64,000 bases of DNA, from NCBI GenBank assembly GCA_030407085.1, contig CM059586.1, forward strand, positions 103,181,501 to 103,245,500, in the 5' to 3' direction. The notes beneath the pieces were generated by a model that ran no database searches, was not told where the DNA came from, and saw only the letters and a program-made list of their open reading frames with translations. Below are positions 27,831 to 39,049 of the stretch, in pieces (positions within the stretch are counted from its first letter, which is position 1; the number at the start of each line of letters is the position of its first letter). The stretch comes from Trichopria drosophilae (lineage: Eukaryota; Arthropoda; Insecta; Hymenoptera; Diapriidae). The translations under genes and the position numbers were made by a program.

Positions 27831-28870
27831 TGTCGCTCCCTACTCGCTGTGAGTCGATGTTGTCATTTTTACCCCGCTTTGCCCTACTTGTTCCTCTTGC
27901 CCTTTGGGTAAACATACATGAACGCACGCGCATATAGTCAAATGCAGAGAGGTTTTCTATTTTTTTCTCCCTCGCTCCCTTTAGCATCATTTTTATTTTC
28001 CTACGCCGAACAATTTTCTTTCTTTGTTCGAATCGGTACGTTCGAATAAAGGCAATTTCGAGAAATTTTAATCAGACCCTAACGACTATTGTATGCCATT
28101 GGTTTCCAACTACATAAAGAAATTTGAATGTAAAAGGGCTTTTTTAAAGCCGTTCGTTTTATAAGTGATCTCTCGTTTTTTTTATTTTTTTTTTTTCTTA
28201 AAAGAAAGTCGGGTCTTCGTCGGGTCGTCGTCAATGCGACGGGAATTCATGAAAGCGCTATTGCTGGATTCTATCGATTGTGAAAATGTAAATGGCGCAA
28301 GTGATACGAAATGATACCAAGTGGTAAAGAATGATATTTTTAATTCATGTCGACTAAGGCAAAATGTTGATTTTGTATATTTATATAAAGAAGCAGAATA
28401 AACTCGAGATATGAAGGTATGTATATTTCAGTCTGGTATAATACAGAAAGTCTAAAAACCTTAAACAGAATAATATCTACATTATAAACAAATATAATTC
28501 TATGAACTCTTATTTTTCTTACATTATTCGTAAAGTGGTGCTTTATACATTTTTGTATTTTTTTAAATGTACTTCACCCATACTTGTCATAAGAAATATT
28601 GTTCGACAAAATTTACATAACTTCTTGATCACACTGAGGAACTCGTTTAAAATAGATGAATTGACTTCGATTCTTTCATTTTATGTATTGTCACGTCTAC
28701 ACAACTCCGAAGAATTATCCAACGGACAAGACCTAAAAAGGCTCAAGAACCCTTTTAAACTCTTAATTTATAAATTCCCAATTGGGTTATCATAACCAGG
28801 AAGGGTAATCGAATTAGAAGAGAAGGAACATTTTATATTACGTCATTTCATTAAACAAAATTTTATTAAT

Positions 28871-28945
28871 CGGCTTCGTGGCTCAGGCGGTTAACGCACT
28901 GGACTACGAAGTCGTAGGTCGTGAGTTCGATCCCCGTCTGGTGAA
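28871..28945 (+). other. tRNA-like sequence (pseudo-tRNA or SINE head), copy 1
   Basis: An A-box-like tggctcaggcggttaac (28879-28895) and a B-box-like gagttcgatcccc (28923-28935) lie at tRNA spacing. The acceptor and T stems do not pair well, and the anticodon region is replaced by a perfect inverted repeat, ctacga/tcgtag. It resembles the sequence at 51701-51770 along its length. Unlikely to be a functional tRNA gene; a pol III-derived retroposon head or pseudogene is more likely. Confidence 0.55.
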
Positions 28946-30023
28946 CAATTTTTCGATTTCATTTTCAAACAGCAGCTCGCTGTTGGTAAGACGAGCCACG
29001 TTGTTTGTGTTTACGTTTCGAAAGTATTGTTTATCTGGCGGAAATCGACTCATGACCGCTGCTGTACTTGGTGTAGGTTTCTGCAGTCCTACATTTCATA
29101 CACAAATGTGAAGTATGGCGCCATCTTTCTAAGTCGATCTGCAGCTCTCGCAAAATCTTACGATTTATAATACGGCGATTTTTTTAAAATCGCTCAGATG
29201 GTTCGCGATGCGCGATGTTCTCCATTGCACAGCAATAATTACCGCTTGACTACTTGATTCCGGATCCATTATTTTTAAGTCTACTATCTCTGCATTTTCA
29301 CGAATTGTCCTAACGGTCCGACAGAGGTTTCTGATTCCTATAATGTTTGCGCCAGCTAGTAGATACCAGATGTATTTATACGCAGTCCAATTCATATGAA
29401 ACCTTCTAACATGTCCTCAGCAGAAAAAGTGTTGTATACATTACACGTATTGTATTCAAGATTTAATAAAAACAACAATCAAAATAAACTGAAGCACGCG
29501 TATACTTGTTTGAAATTTAAATAGTGGAGAGAAATATTCCCGATCATTAGATTCACCGATATGTGTATATACAACTTCTGAATGTGTTCCGATCAGGAGG
29601 ATCTGCGTCTCCCGAAATTAATCTAAACATAACACTTGTATGCATTTCCGTATACAGGGTGATCCTTTTGTCTATGCCAACCGGCTAATAGTGGATTCCT
29701 GAGTTGATTCTAAGTAACTTTTTCCTGTACCAAAATTGGATCGGAGGTTCAGAATTTAAGTGAAGAGCCATTGAAATTTAGAAAAAAAAATTACTTTTTG
29801 TTTGCAATAACTCGGCTTCTTTTCAAGTTATTACCATGAATGAGGGCTCATTTTCAAGCTTTTTTTAAGCCCTACAATTCATTCCTGAGAACATTTGTCC
29901 TGCGGTGAATATTTCTGAAGTTATAGCCTCGAAAATGGTAAAAAAGGCCAATTTTTGCAGTTTTTCGCATCTAACTCATTTCGCAAAATAGCTAACGAAA
30001 TGTCGAACTAGAAAAAGTTGTAG
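28946..30023. other. No gene recognised
   Basis: Mixed composition with short unsupported open frames. A 'tatacagggtgatcc' repeat terminus is at about 29655; the following 350 bp (ttatagcctcgaaaatgg and similar) look like the body of the repeat that carries the hairpin at 30024-30240. Confidence 0.4.
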
Positions 30024-30240
30024 AGCTTGAAAAAACGAAAAATTTGCCCCCTCATATGTTCGTTTTTAATGAAAATTGAGTCCGCGGGAACACTTTTAAT
30101 GTCCTAGAATTGACGAAAAACGTGTTTGGTACTGACGATGTGGGTTTGTCACCAATTCTACGCCATTAAGAGTGTTCCCGCGGACTCAATTTTCGTTAAA
30201 AACGAACATATGAGGGGGCAAATTCTTCGTCTTTTCGAGC
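30024..30240. repeat. Strong hairpin with ~88-bp arms
   Basis: Left arm 30024-30112 and right arm 30153-30240 are near-perfect reverse complements (about 90% by eye), including tttgccccctcatatgttcg and gagtccgcgggaacact, around a 40-bp loop. A MITE or foldback origin is likely; no target duplication was identified. Confidence 0.8.
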
Positions 30241-30284
30241 AAAAATTTGCCTTTTTTACAAACTCTGCATTTTCTCTCTAGGTC

Positions 30285-31560
30285 ATGTTTCCAATATTTA
30301 TTTGCGTTTTCTTCATTTCCACATCTTCACCTGGCAACATAACCAATCTTTTTCCCTCCATTTTTTTCAAATTCTTATACAATGCTGGTATTCCTATCAA
30401 CCTATCTTTCCTGTGCTCCAGACTTGGTCATCTACCCTTTCACCTTCTATCCTCTTTCTTGCTCGTCTACTTCTGCGTCTCTTTATTTGACCCATTATTT
30501 TCTCCCAATTCATTGAATGTTTCCGCACCATACGATTTCTCCATAAATAATCTCTTCTCTGCCGACTCCCCTCACTACAACCATCTATCTTACTTTCTTT
30601 TTCTTCTTTTATTTATTTCTATACATTTCTTTTTATCCCTGGTGAAAATTCCCATGTGGGATCCCAGCCGGGACCGGTACAGAACTCCGACTGGTTTCCC
30701 ATACGGTATCCCATCCAGGATCCCAGAGGAGATCCTAGATAGGTAATGGGTTTCGGACATATAGGCGTAAAAGGAAGGTATAATTAGTAATGTTTCACTT
30801 GGTGAATGGTAGGGGAAAGCCGTTAGAACGCACAAAAGCGTTTTTCTAAATATAACTTTTATTTAATTTATGGTATATAATATCTGACCAATTAAATAAT
30901 GTTACGAAACAATATTTGAGAAGTAGGGATAGCTACAACGTAACCATTTTCTAACTTTTCCTCAATTCTTCTCGCTCTTCATCTTGTTTCCATCCTCACC
31001 TTACTTCTCTTCAATTCTTACTATATGTCCTGATATTATTCTTTTCACTCCCAACATCAATTTTAAATATTTCTCCTACAATGCATTTACCATCTCCCAT
31101 GCCTTAAATCCCCTCATCTCAAATCCTTATAAAAGTACCCCTTAACAGTACCGTAAATATTTTAGCTTCTCCATCTTACTTCTCCTTTAAGTCTCCTTTC
31201 TTCCTAACTCAACTACACCCACCCCTCTAATATATTCCATATCAGCCCCATCCCTCGTCACCATATATTCTAGGTTCTAGGTACTAAAGTTTTTTCAACT
31301 TCTATACGTTTATCCCTCCACCCTAAGATATCTACTTTTACCTTTATTCCCTTCCTTTCATAATTCCTTCTTCTATATCAGCCAGATATATATTTAAAAA
31401 TGCTGCACTTATTATTTATATCCCATTCTTACATCTTTTCGACCGCACAATTCTTTGTCCCTACCTTAACTAAACACTTTTTTCCCTCACAAATCTTCAT
31501 CGTTCCATCCACAACGACGCGACGCCGACATCCATACCTCTCTTTCTGACACTCATACCT
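30285..31560 (-). pseudogene. Decayed non-LTR retrotransposon fragment (proposed)
   Basis: The plus strand is strongly pyrimidine-rich, so the minus strand is purine-rich as in many LINE coding regions. Broken minus-strand translation gives stretches such as LGVKRIISGHIVRIEEK, close in style to the post-polymerase region of insect LINE proteins (LG.xR.TPGYIVREE). It is full of stops and frameshifts, and a GC-rich segment at about 30650-30830 interrupts it. The plus-strand 153-codon frame over part of it is low-complexity and is not considered a gene. Confidence 0.4.
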
Positions 31561-31635
31561 CTCATATCCCACGGAATCAGTTTTGCCAAATAATTTTTTC
31601 AAATTCAGAAATAATACCTATAGTTTTTCCTTAGG

Positions 31636-32665
31636 TTGCAGTGTGCGTAAAATGCTATTTTACCGATTTTTAATTTTTTTTGGGCGCATTTCACACACGC
31701 TTGCAACATAAAATATTGTTCAACGCATATGTGAATAGTATTTTTTGTTACAGCGTGAGCAAAATGCTATTTTTCACACTTTTGACATTTTTCTTTCGCA
31801 TTTTACAGCACACTTGTAACAAAAAATACATTTCGGCACATGTGCAAAAATAGTATATTACTCAACGAGGGAGGTAAAAAAAAGAATGCCTCAGACTACA
31901 TGTTTTTCACCCTCGGCTTCACCTCGGGTAAAAATTACACGCAGTCTGAGGCATTCTTTTTTATTTCCCGAGGGAAGTATACGATTTTTCATCATGACAG
32001 GGAGGAAAAGAACTTTCGTCCCAGTATGATGAAAATGTTTTTTGGTTGAACGTTCTTGCGGCACTCGCCTTCCGCTTGTGCCACAACCCGTCACATTCGT
32101 TCGAAAACACTTTTTTCCACTTGTATCGAAAACTACTATTATACCATTGTGAATGCGGACCTCGCTTTCAGCACGGCCGGCAACCCTCACATTCGTAGAA
32201 AAGACTTTTTTGTCATAGTAGGCGTGAAGTACGTCTTTACGTCTCTTTTTGCAGGCGTAAAGTTAACTTTTACGCCTACTAGTCGTAAAGTGAACCCTAG
32301 GGCGTAAAGTTACCCCCGCCGACGGTTGTAACTTTTCTAGCCCTACGTTTCACTTAACGTCCAATAGACGTGAAAGTCAGTTTTACTCCTGCAAATCGAT
32401 GCGCAAAGAGGTATGTCTTTACGCCACTATGACGAAAAATGATCTTCGCACCGTAGGCATAAAGGTAAACTTCAAACCCGGGGGCGATTCAGGGGTCCGA
32501 GGGCCGGCCCGAGGTCCTACAATCTCCCCAGGGCGTGATGTTTACCTTTACGCCCGTGGTACGAAAATAACTATTTTGGCCCGCCGGGAGTAAAATTCGA
32601 TTTTACGCCACCGTTTGCGGGCGTAAAATAGAGTTTTACACCTCAGGGTGCGTAAAATGAAAATA
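31636..32665. repeat. GCGTAAA-rich hairpin element, copy 1
   Basis: Begins with two ~105-bp units of gcgtaaaatgctattttac ... gcattttac (31645 and 31752). Next come a hairpin with arms 31880-31897 and 31943-31960, then GC-rich hairpin modules bounded by gaatgtg/cacattc (32080-32200), then about 450 bp of ggcgtaaagt motifs in both orientations (32210-32660). Closely related to 34313-35092. Element limits are approximate and no protein is encoded. Confidence 0.7.
31880..31960. repeat. Hairpin with 45-bp loop, orientation A
   Basis: Arms aaaagaatgcctcagact and its complement enclose a 45-bp loop at 31898-31942 containing caccctcggcttcacctcgg. The outer flanks (acgagggaggtaaa on the left, cccgagggaagtatacg on the right) extend the inverted repeat imperfectly. 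The loop is reversed relative to the related hairpin at 34923-35001. Confidence 0.9.
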
Positions 32666-33049
32666 ATTTTTTTATGTCAATTATTGATAAATTTGAATTA
32701 CCTACTTATTTTAAAATAAAATTCGATTCAAATAATATTTTTATGTAAATTTTCAATAAATTTGAATTACCTGGTTATTTTAAATTAAAAATAGATTCAA
32801 AATAAATTCTCAACAATATACAAGAAAATACCAAGAATTCATGTCTCAGTAGAGTTATTTACATTGGCCGCAATAAACAAAATGTACACGCTTCCCAAAT
32901 TACTAAACCTCTAACCAATCGCTGATTTTTCTTCGGCATTCTCTCAAGCCCACAACTATGGGCTTTTTCCTCCGTCTTTTATTCATTAAGTTTATATTAG
33001 GAATCGAAATAGTAAAAAGTTAAAGACATAAATAAACTTTGTATCATTT

Positions 33050-34060
33050 TATTGCTTTTCCGCATGTTTACATATGTCATCTTGAACTGTCAATCAGCAA
33101 CGGTGGATGTTTCGGGCACCCACCGCATGGTGGTGCATCGACTTCAACATGTGCACTCCGCCAATTATCATACAATCATTCTCACAAGTGATAAAAGGAT
33201 GCACTCTAAAATGATTGGACTCAATTGCGGAGTCCAAGAGAGAGTAATCGGTAAATTTCACTCTCTCGGAGTCACATTCGCTTCTTTAGAGTATTTCATG
33301 CTAGGTTTGAATCCTTTACCGGTGTAGTTATATGCTGCAAGGAAGACTGGTTACTACGTGGCCGGCCGACAAACATGTTTTGTGTCAACTCGCTATAACT
33401 TATTCAATTCTGAGAATTTTGAAACGAATAAAAAAAGAAATTGTTCGTTAGAGTTTTTTGCATCTAGTGAAGAATGAACAAATTATATATCTGAATAAAC
33501 AATGAAGTTTTTCAGGGCCTCGAAGCACATGACGCGTTGGTCATCGGCTGCCACCAACTTTAAACATTCATTACTTTTTGACTATTAGACCAATAAAAAT
33601 AAAACTTTCCAGAAAATTTGTTCATACCTTTATGAACAACTTTCTTGCTGACACTTTTCGGATACTCGAAATTGGCTCGATAAACGAAGAGCCAGAAGGT
33701 ATATATTGCAGTTGCATAGAAAAAAATTAATAACTTTATTGTTTATTGAGATATATAATTTATTACTTCACCATTAGATGCGGAAATCTCTAACGAACAA
33801 TTTCTTTTTTTATTCGTTTCAAAACCTTCAAAATTGGCTATGTTATAGCGAGTTGAAAAAAAAGGCGACCGTGTAGTAACTAGTCCAGTCTATACGGCAT
33901 TCAGCCGCCTTTCTCTTTTTCCGTATTTATTGACACCATTGGAGTATATTTTCACTCCAAAGAACTCAAATGTAGTCGAACCCGGCCTACCCCATTTTCG
34001 ACTCCTTTGGAGTGAAATTTGACTTCAATAATTTTAGTGTGTGAGTCGGACCGTATACAA
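33050..34060. repeat. GAGTG-rich segments flanking a long inverted repeat
   Basis: At 33145-33295 and 33930-34060 the sequence is full of ggagtgaaatt / cactctc / ggagtc motifs in both orientations, bracketing the inverted repeat at 33341-33886. Similar motifs occur at about 5105-5290. Together they may be one composite element; I cannot define its ends. Confidence 0.4.
33341..33886. mobile_element. MITE-like long inverted repeat
   Basis: Outer ends gactggttactacgtgg and (reverse complement) gactagttactacacgg bound the unit. Arms of about 130 bp (33382-33510 and 33730-33860) are near reverse complements, including tcaactcgctataac and cgaataaaaaaagaaattg. The middle 220 bp carries no open frame. 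No clear target duplication. Confidence 0.65.
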
Positions 34061-34312
34061 GACCATTGAATTCGACCCCTTCCCGTCAAAAAAATATGCA
34101 TGTATACAATTTTTCATCAAATGTCGACGTTACAGACTTCAAAGAATCCAAAAAAGCAAAACAAATAATTTGTGCCATCTGCGACTCTGAAAATATAAGA
34201 AACCATTGTCTAATGTATGCAGTAGTAATGAAACTATTGCTCCAATAGCAATTGAAAATACTCATTTATAACCCATTGTTTACCGGAAGCAAAAACTCAT
34301 GTTATATAGTTT

Positions 34313-35092
34313 AATAGTAGTTTTCGATACAAGTGCGTAAAAGTTTTTTATGCCATTCGTTGCGTAAAATGCTATTTTACACACTTTTGACATTTTTCGG
34401 TCGCATTTTACGCACTCAATTGACATAAAATATCGTATGAAACATGTGCGTAAATGTTTATTCTGCGAATGTGATTACTACCCTCGCTTCGGCTCGGGCC
34501 GCAACCCTTCACATTTGCAGAATGAACTTTTACGCACTAGTTTCATAATGTACTATTCTACGAATGTGAGGGTTGTGGGCCGAGCTGAAAGAGAGGTCCA
34601 CATTCACATTAGTACAAAAAACATTTTCGCACATGCGTCGAATAATATTTTTTGATGCAAGTGTGCGTAAAGTGCACCTAAAGAATGTCAAAAATGCGTA
34701 AAGCCGCACTTTACGCACACTGTATCAAAAAAATATTTATGTACGTCTTTTCGGTGCGTAAAGTAAATTCGTGCGTAAAGTAAACTTTACGCACTCGATT
34801 ATACTTTACGCACGGAAAAGCCGTACGTAAACAATATTTCGGCACACGTGTGTATGTGTAAAGTTCTTTACGCATACGCACTTGTATCGAAATAGTATAT
34901 TACTCAACGAGGGAGGTAAAATAAAGAATGTCTCAGACTGCGTGTAATTTTTACCCGAGGTGAAGCCGAGGGTGAGAAACAGGCAGTCTGATGCATTCTT
35001 TTTTACTTCCCGAGGGAAGTATACGATTTTTCTTCATAACAGGGAGGAAAAGAAGTAACTTTCCTCCCGCAAGCGTGATGAAAACTACTATT
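34313..35092. repeat. GCGTAAA-rich hairpin element, copy 2
   Basis: Inverted ends aatagtagttttcgatac and (reverse complement) aatagtagttttcatcac bound about 780 bp. The interior repeats gcgtaaaatgctattttac, gtgcgtaaag/ctttacgcac and two gaatgtg...cacattc hairpin modules (34464-34525 and 34558-34610). It ends with a hairpin like that at 31880. No protein encoded. Confidence 0.75.
34923..35001. repeat. Hairpin with 45-bp loop, orientation B (inverted relative to 31880)
   Basis: Arms aagaatgtctcagact and agtctgatgcattctt enclose a loop at 34940-34984. The loop matches the reverse complement of the loop at 31898-31942 at about 42 of 45 positions, while the left flank (tactcaacgagggaggtaaa) and right flank (cgagggaagtatacgatttt) match copy 1 in the same orientation. 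Confidence 0.9.
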
Positions 35093-35287
35093 TCTTGTTT
35101 GCTTCAAACTCGTTCGTTATCCTCAGAATGCTATGAGAAGTATTTATTCTTAATTAACCTAACAGTATATTTATTAAGTACAATAAGAGAAAGAGAAACC
35201 CCTAAACTTTACAACAATCGACCTAGTCAATATTAAATTACAGTTTAGAGCCAAGAATACTGTAAAAAATTTCTATAGCAATTTTCT

Positions 35288-35392
35288 GAAACATGTAACT
35301 GAAGCTTTTTACGGTTACCGTTTCAGAATTTTACGAATCATGAACAGAAATTTCGGAAACGGTAACCGTAAAAAGCTTCGGTTACATGTTTC
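35288..35392. repeat. Hairpin with ~43-bp arms
   Basis: gaaacatgtaact...acggttaccgtttc (35288-35333) pairs with its complement at 35350-35392, nearly perfectly, around a 16-bp loop. Related 'tttgttacag...ttcagaatttt' units continue to about 35930, suggesting a larger element (about 35265-35940). Confidence 0.8.
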
Positions 35393-36505
35393 ACAAAATT
35401 TTGTTACAATTTCAGAATTTTCAATTGCAGTAACAGAATAGTATAAGGGGAGTAAAATTTGTTTGCTTTATCATATTTGTTTTGTGTTTTCTATGATTTA
35501 TTGTCCTTCGTTTAGGGAAGACTACCCTGTTATTAAAAATAGAAAATTGAATAAAAACAAAACTGTTTTGTAAATGTGCATCTGGGTAGAAAAAATACGA
35601 TATATATAGCTAATTATTGCTTTCCTACTAATAAGAATCAACATTATACAATTCAACAATATTCGGATGACACTCGTTATAAACTACTGATGGTTGACCG
35701 AGGAATCCTTTATGACCGAATGAAAATTCCACTTTTGCAATGGGTGCGCGGTCGCACCTAGCGACTATAAACCAAAGTAATGTCACCTTGTTTCACTGAT
35801 TCCTTCTGAAATTTTTGTTACAGTTTCGTAATTTTCTGATAATATAACGTAATGGTTCTTTCTGTTACAGGATTTAGTAAAATTTTGTTACTTCAGTAAC
35901 ATAAAAGTATCCAAAATTTCTGAATATTTCTAACAGTTAATTAACTACTTTATCGACGGACCACTGTAAAACTCGCTTACGAGGACCCTAAAGCGCATTG
36001 GTCGGTAACGTTATTTCATAATAAAAAAGATTCGATATAAACAGAAAATACATATATTTTTATTCCCAATTACATTTTAGAGTGCTTTTACCTGTCGTTT
36101 ATTAATATGCTTCAAATTTTAGCGAGATGGATTCATCATCGTACGAAAGTCCGCAAGAATAAAATTGAAATTACATAGTATGTATTTACAATTCTTGCCA
36201 AAATACTCATCTAATTCTAAACCTACTTTGCCAATAAAATATGCTTCTCGTAGCATATTATTAACAATTATATAACACATAAAAAACTTTTACAATATAT
36301 TTGTATTTGAAAAAGTATTTATAGTTTTTAAGGTAATTCGAATATTTGAGGTTAGAAATTGACGTCGATCCGGTTGAGCTGCTCCCTGCATTACTATATA
36401 CATACCTCATGTTGTATTTATTTACAACTATCATGTATTTATTTTAAAGACGAAGACAACAAATAAAAATACATAATATTATTGGTGCTTCGTATACGAT
36501 CCAAT

Positions 36506-37006
36506 GGTGTCACGACTAAATAATTTTGCAATATTAACCTCCGAAAAATAACTTTAAAAAAAATAACTTTGACAAAAATAAATTTAGAAAAATAACTTTA
36601 ACAAAAATAACTTCAAATATTTCTGAATGCGTATATAATAGAACATTGTTCGAACAATGTTCATTACATTCTTAACCACTATTCATCAATTATTGAAGCA
36701 ATTCATGGAAATTCATGGAGTATATGTTTACATTTTGATAAGTTCATACTTTCTACATCAATCATTATGAATATCGTTTTTATTTTAATATTCGTTAGTA
36801 ATTTGTTAGGTTAGGTTAAGTTAGGTTAGGTTAGGAGAGATATTTCGAAGAATACATTTTTGTAATTTTTGTTAATGCATGTACAGACGCGTTGAGATGT
36901 GTATAATTCGCAAATGTTGTGTTGAGTTGAAGAGATATTTGAAGTTATTATTATTAAAGTTATTTTTGTTGGAGTTATTTTTGCAAAGTTATTCAGTCAT
37001 GTAACC
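36506..37006. mobile_element. Foldback-like element with 8-bp target duplication and array ends (AAAAATAACTTT units)
   Basis: A perfect 8-bp direct repeat GATCCAAT flanks the element (36498-36505 and 37007-37014). Inverted ends are ggtgtcacgactaaataa and (reverse complement) ggttacatgactgaataa. Inside each end are several direct copies of a ~15-bp unit, aaaaataactttaac on the left (36543-36615) and its complement on the right (36947-36990). The middle holds a perfect 22-bp palindrome (36641-36662) and a TTAGG run. It encodes no protein. The 8-bp duplication suggests mobilisation by a hAT-type transposase. The ends match those of the element at 50725-51305. Confidence 0.85.
36805..36835 (+). 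repeat. Interstitial TTAGG telomere-like tract
   Basis: Five to six ttagg units with one substitution; TTAGG is the ancestral insect telomere repeat. It lies inside the transposon at 36506-37006. Confidence 0.85.
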
Positions 37007-38158
37007 GATCCAATTGTTGAATCGACTGTTATCGATCGAGCCCATTTAGAATCGTTTTAGGTTAAGAAACCAACTCTATCGGTAATGTAATTTTCTTCAT
37101 AGCCAACAATTTGTAGTGTGTATAAAAATTGCAAAGAGGAACAAAAATCTTTTTCAAAACATTAAATACAATTTATAAACCTATTTCAAAAGTTTTGTCG
37201 ACTTAAAAACTTTAACCATACCAGAGACTATAAAAATAATTCTATTAAAAAAAACAGTAACATATTTTTTAATTATTTTTACTCTCAACTTTTTTTATTT
37301 TTCTGTTTCGTTAAAATGTATATAATGCATTTTTAATTCAATAACTTACTGTGAGATAAAATAAAATTCTTAACCTCTTAACCAAAGTTTGAAAACGAAA
37401 CTATACTTCACATGTGTGTTCGAAAACTTTTGAACCCTTATTTAATTTTATTTATATTTTATAATCTGTGATTAACGTTTGGCTGAATTATTACTTTGTT
37501 TTTTATTTTCTTTTCACATGTCTGACATCTATAATTTTATCTCTGTATAATACAAATGTAATATCAAACTTACCTTATTTTTGTTACTTTTCATTGGTAA
37601 CAAATCCAGAAACTAGCGACATTCAATTCAAGATTAAAATCTTCGATTATGAAACACATTTTTTCGTAATCGACTGATGAAATTAGAAATTAAAATATAT
37701 TTAATACATTTTGTAGGATAAAAGGTTATAGATTAAATCATAACAATGTTTAAATCTCAACTTTTTTTATTACAAATCGCACTATACAACTGTATATATA
37801 TCTCTACATTGTTCGAGTCGACCGTTTTAAGTGCACTCTAAGTCTTTATCGTTTTATTGTACTACTATATTTTGTTCCTTATTTTACAATTAATCTCTTC
37901 GTGTATAAATTAAAAAGAATACAAAAATATTTGTTTTTTTAAATAATTCGTTTATATTCCACCAGATTTACTTTGTATATATGCTCATAAATTGATAATT
38001 TCATACAATTTTCAAAAAGATTTCGAAAAAGTTATTACCGTTTTGTATACCATTCGATAAAAGGTATCCAGAAATTTTTTGAATTCCCAAAAGGATGTTT
38101 TAAATATACGTAATCCTACTTTTTCCAAAACTTACAAACAATAAAAAAAAAAGAATTA

Positions 38159-38421
38159 CAGTAAAACCCCTCTTACTTGAACAGGGTTGAACCAGCATTT
38201 CCCCTCCGACCCCGTTTATTTGAACGCTTACGGTTGTCCCCACTCCTCGGGCAATATACCCGTCCGGCGTGAGTAGCGCACGCGCATTGGAATTTGTATC
38301 CGCGTAAGAGAGAGTAGTGGGGGTAAAGGGAAGTAGAAATCGTTCAAATAAACGAGGTTATTTTGTTCAAATAGACGGGGTGTTCAAGAAAGCGAGTGTT
38401 CAAGTAAGAGGGGTTTTACTG
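38159..38421. mobile_element. MITE with pogo-like CAGT ends and TA target sites (copy 2)
   Basis: Perfect 25-bp inverted ends start cagtaaaacccctcttactt. TA dinucleotides at 38157-38158 and 38422-38423 are the target duplication. Subterminal 'tatttgaac' motifs are repeated in both orientations. Total 263 bp, no open frame. It resembles the element at 22529 at its first bases (cagtaaa). Confidence 0.9.
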
Positions 38422-39049
38422 TATGCGTCTTGGATTTCTTTTGCTAATTAAATTCATCTTACTTGCTTTTTGTAACAATGAGATTATATTGAGAAGGGTA
38501 CAAGACTAAAATATATTATGGTAACTCCAGCTTACGGGTAAGAAGCTTTAAATAACGAGTGGGATCGAAAATGTGAATTATTGACTATTATTCGTTGCAT
38601 AGTACGCGCACTTAAGTAGCTCGGTTTTTCGAGTGCAATAATCGCACACGAATCGAAGACAAACAATTGTAAATCCCACTCTAAAACCTTTTCAAGCACT
38701 GTGTAAAAAATGTTCTTCATAAATTGCGATAGTTTTATCACAGCAATAAACGCATTCGTAAAAACAATCGGTGATAAAAATTACCTTTAATCTGGAATCA
38801 CCCAAATCAATCTGATAACAATAACAGGTCACTTTCAAATAAAATCCCTACAAAACTACAATACTCTATCGAAATGCATATCTAACATCTAAAATATTTG
38901 CCACCTGGACAAATTTCGTTATACCGATTCGTGAGTATTCTCAACGACTAGATTTCGCATAAAAGTTAATCACTTTCATAACGAACTCAATTCTCAGCCT
39001 TTGGTGATCGAAATACAACTCTAAAAACTAGTTACGTTTTTCTTCGTAT

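Larger units (their letters stand above)
22783..28870. other. AT-rich non-coding stretch; no gene recognised
   Basis: Contains a 'tacagggtg' repeat end (23157-23176), degenerate 'atggcgg' modules (23730-23840 and 25020-25530), a small tandem array (25527-25646) and a purine-pyrimidine alternating cluster (27715-27830), but no convincing exon. At 25002 a TTAACCCTTTG end resembling the piggyBac-type termini occurs without a visible partner. Confidence 0.5.

Noticed and set aside
28871..28945. Functional tRNA gene
   Set aside because: Acceptor and T stems do not pair and there is no proper anticodon arm; the same holds for the sequences at 48862 and 51701.
30285..30746. 153-codon open frame on the plus strand with hydrophobic Phe/Leu/Ser-rich product
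   Set aside because: It is the pyrimidine-rich antisense of a purine-rich LINE-like strand, and the last third crosses into an unrelated GC-rich segment.
31636..35092. CRISPR-like array of short repeats
   Set aside because: Repeats are palindromic, irregularly spaced and in both orientations, in a eukaryotic genome; they fit a hairpin transposon.
36805..36835. True telomere or chromosome end
   Set aside because: Only a handful of TTAGG units, inside a transposon and flanked by ordinary sequence.
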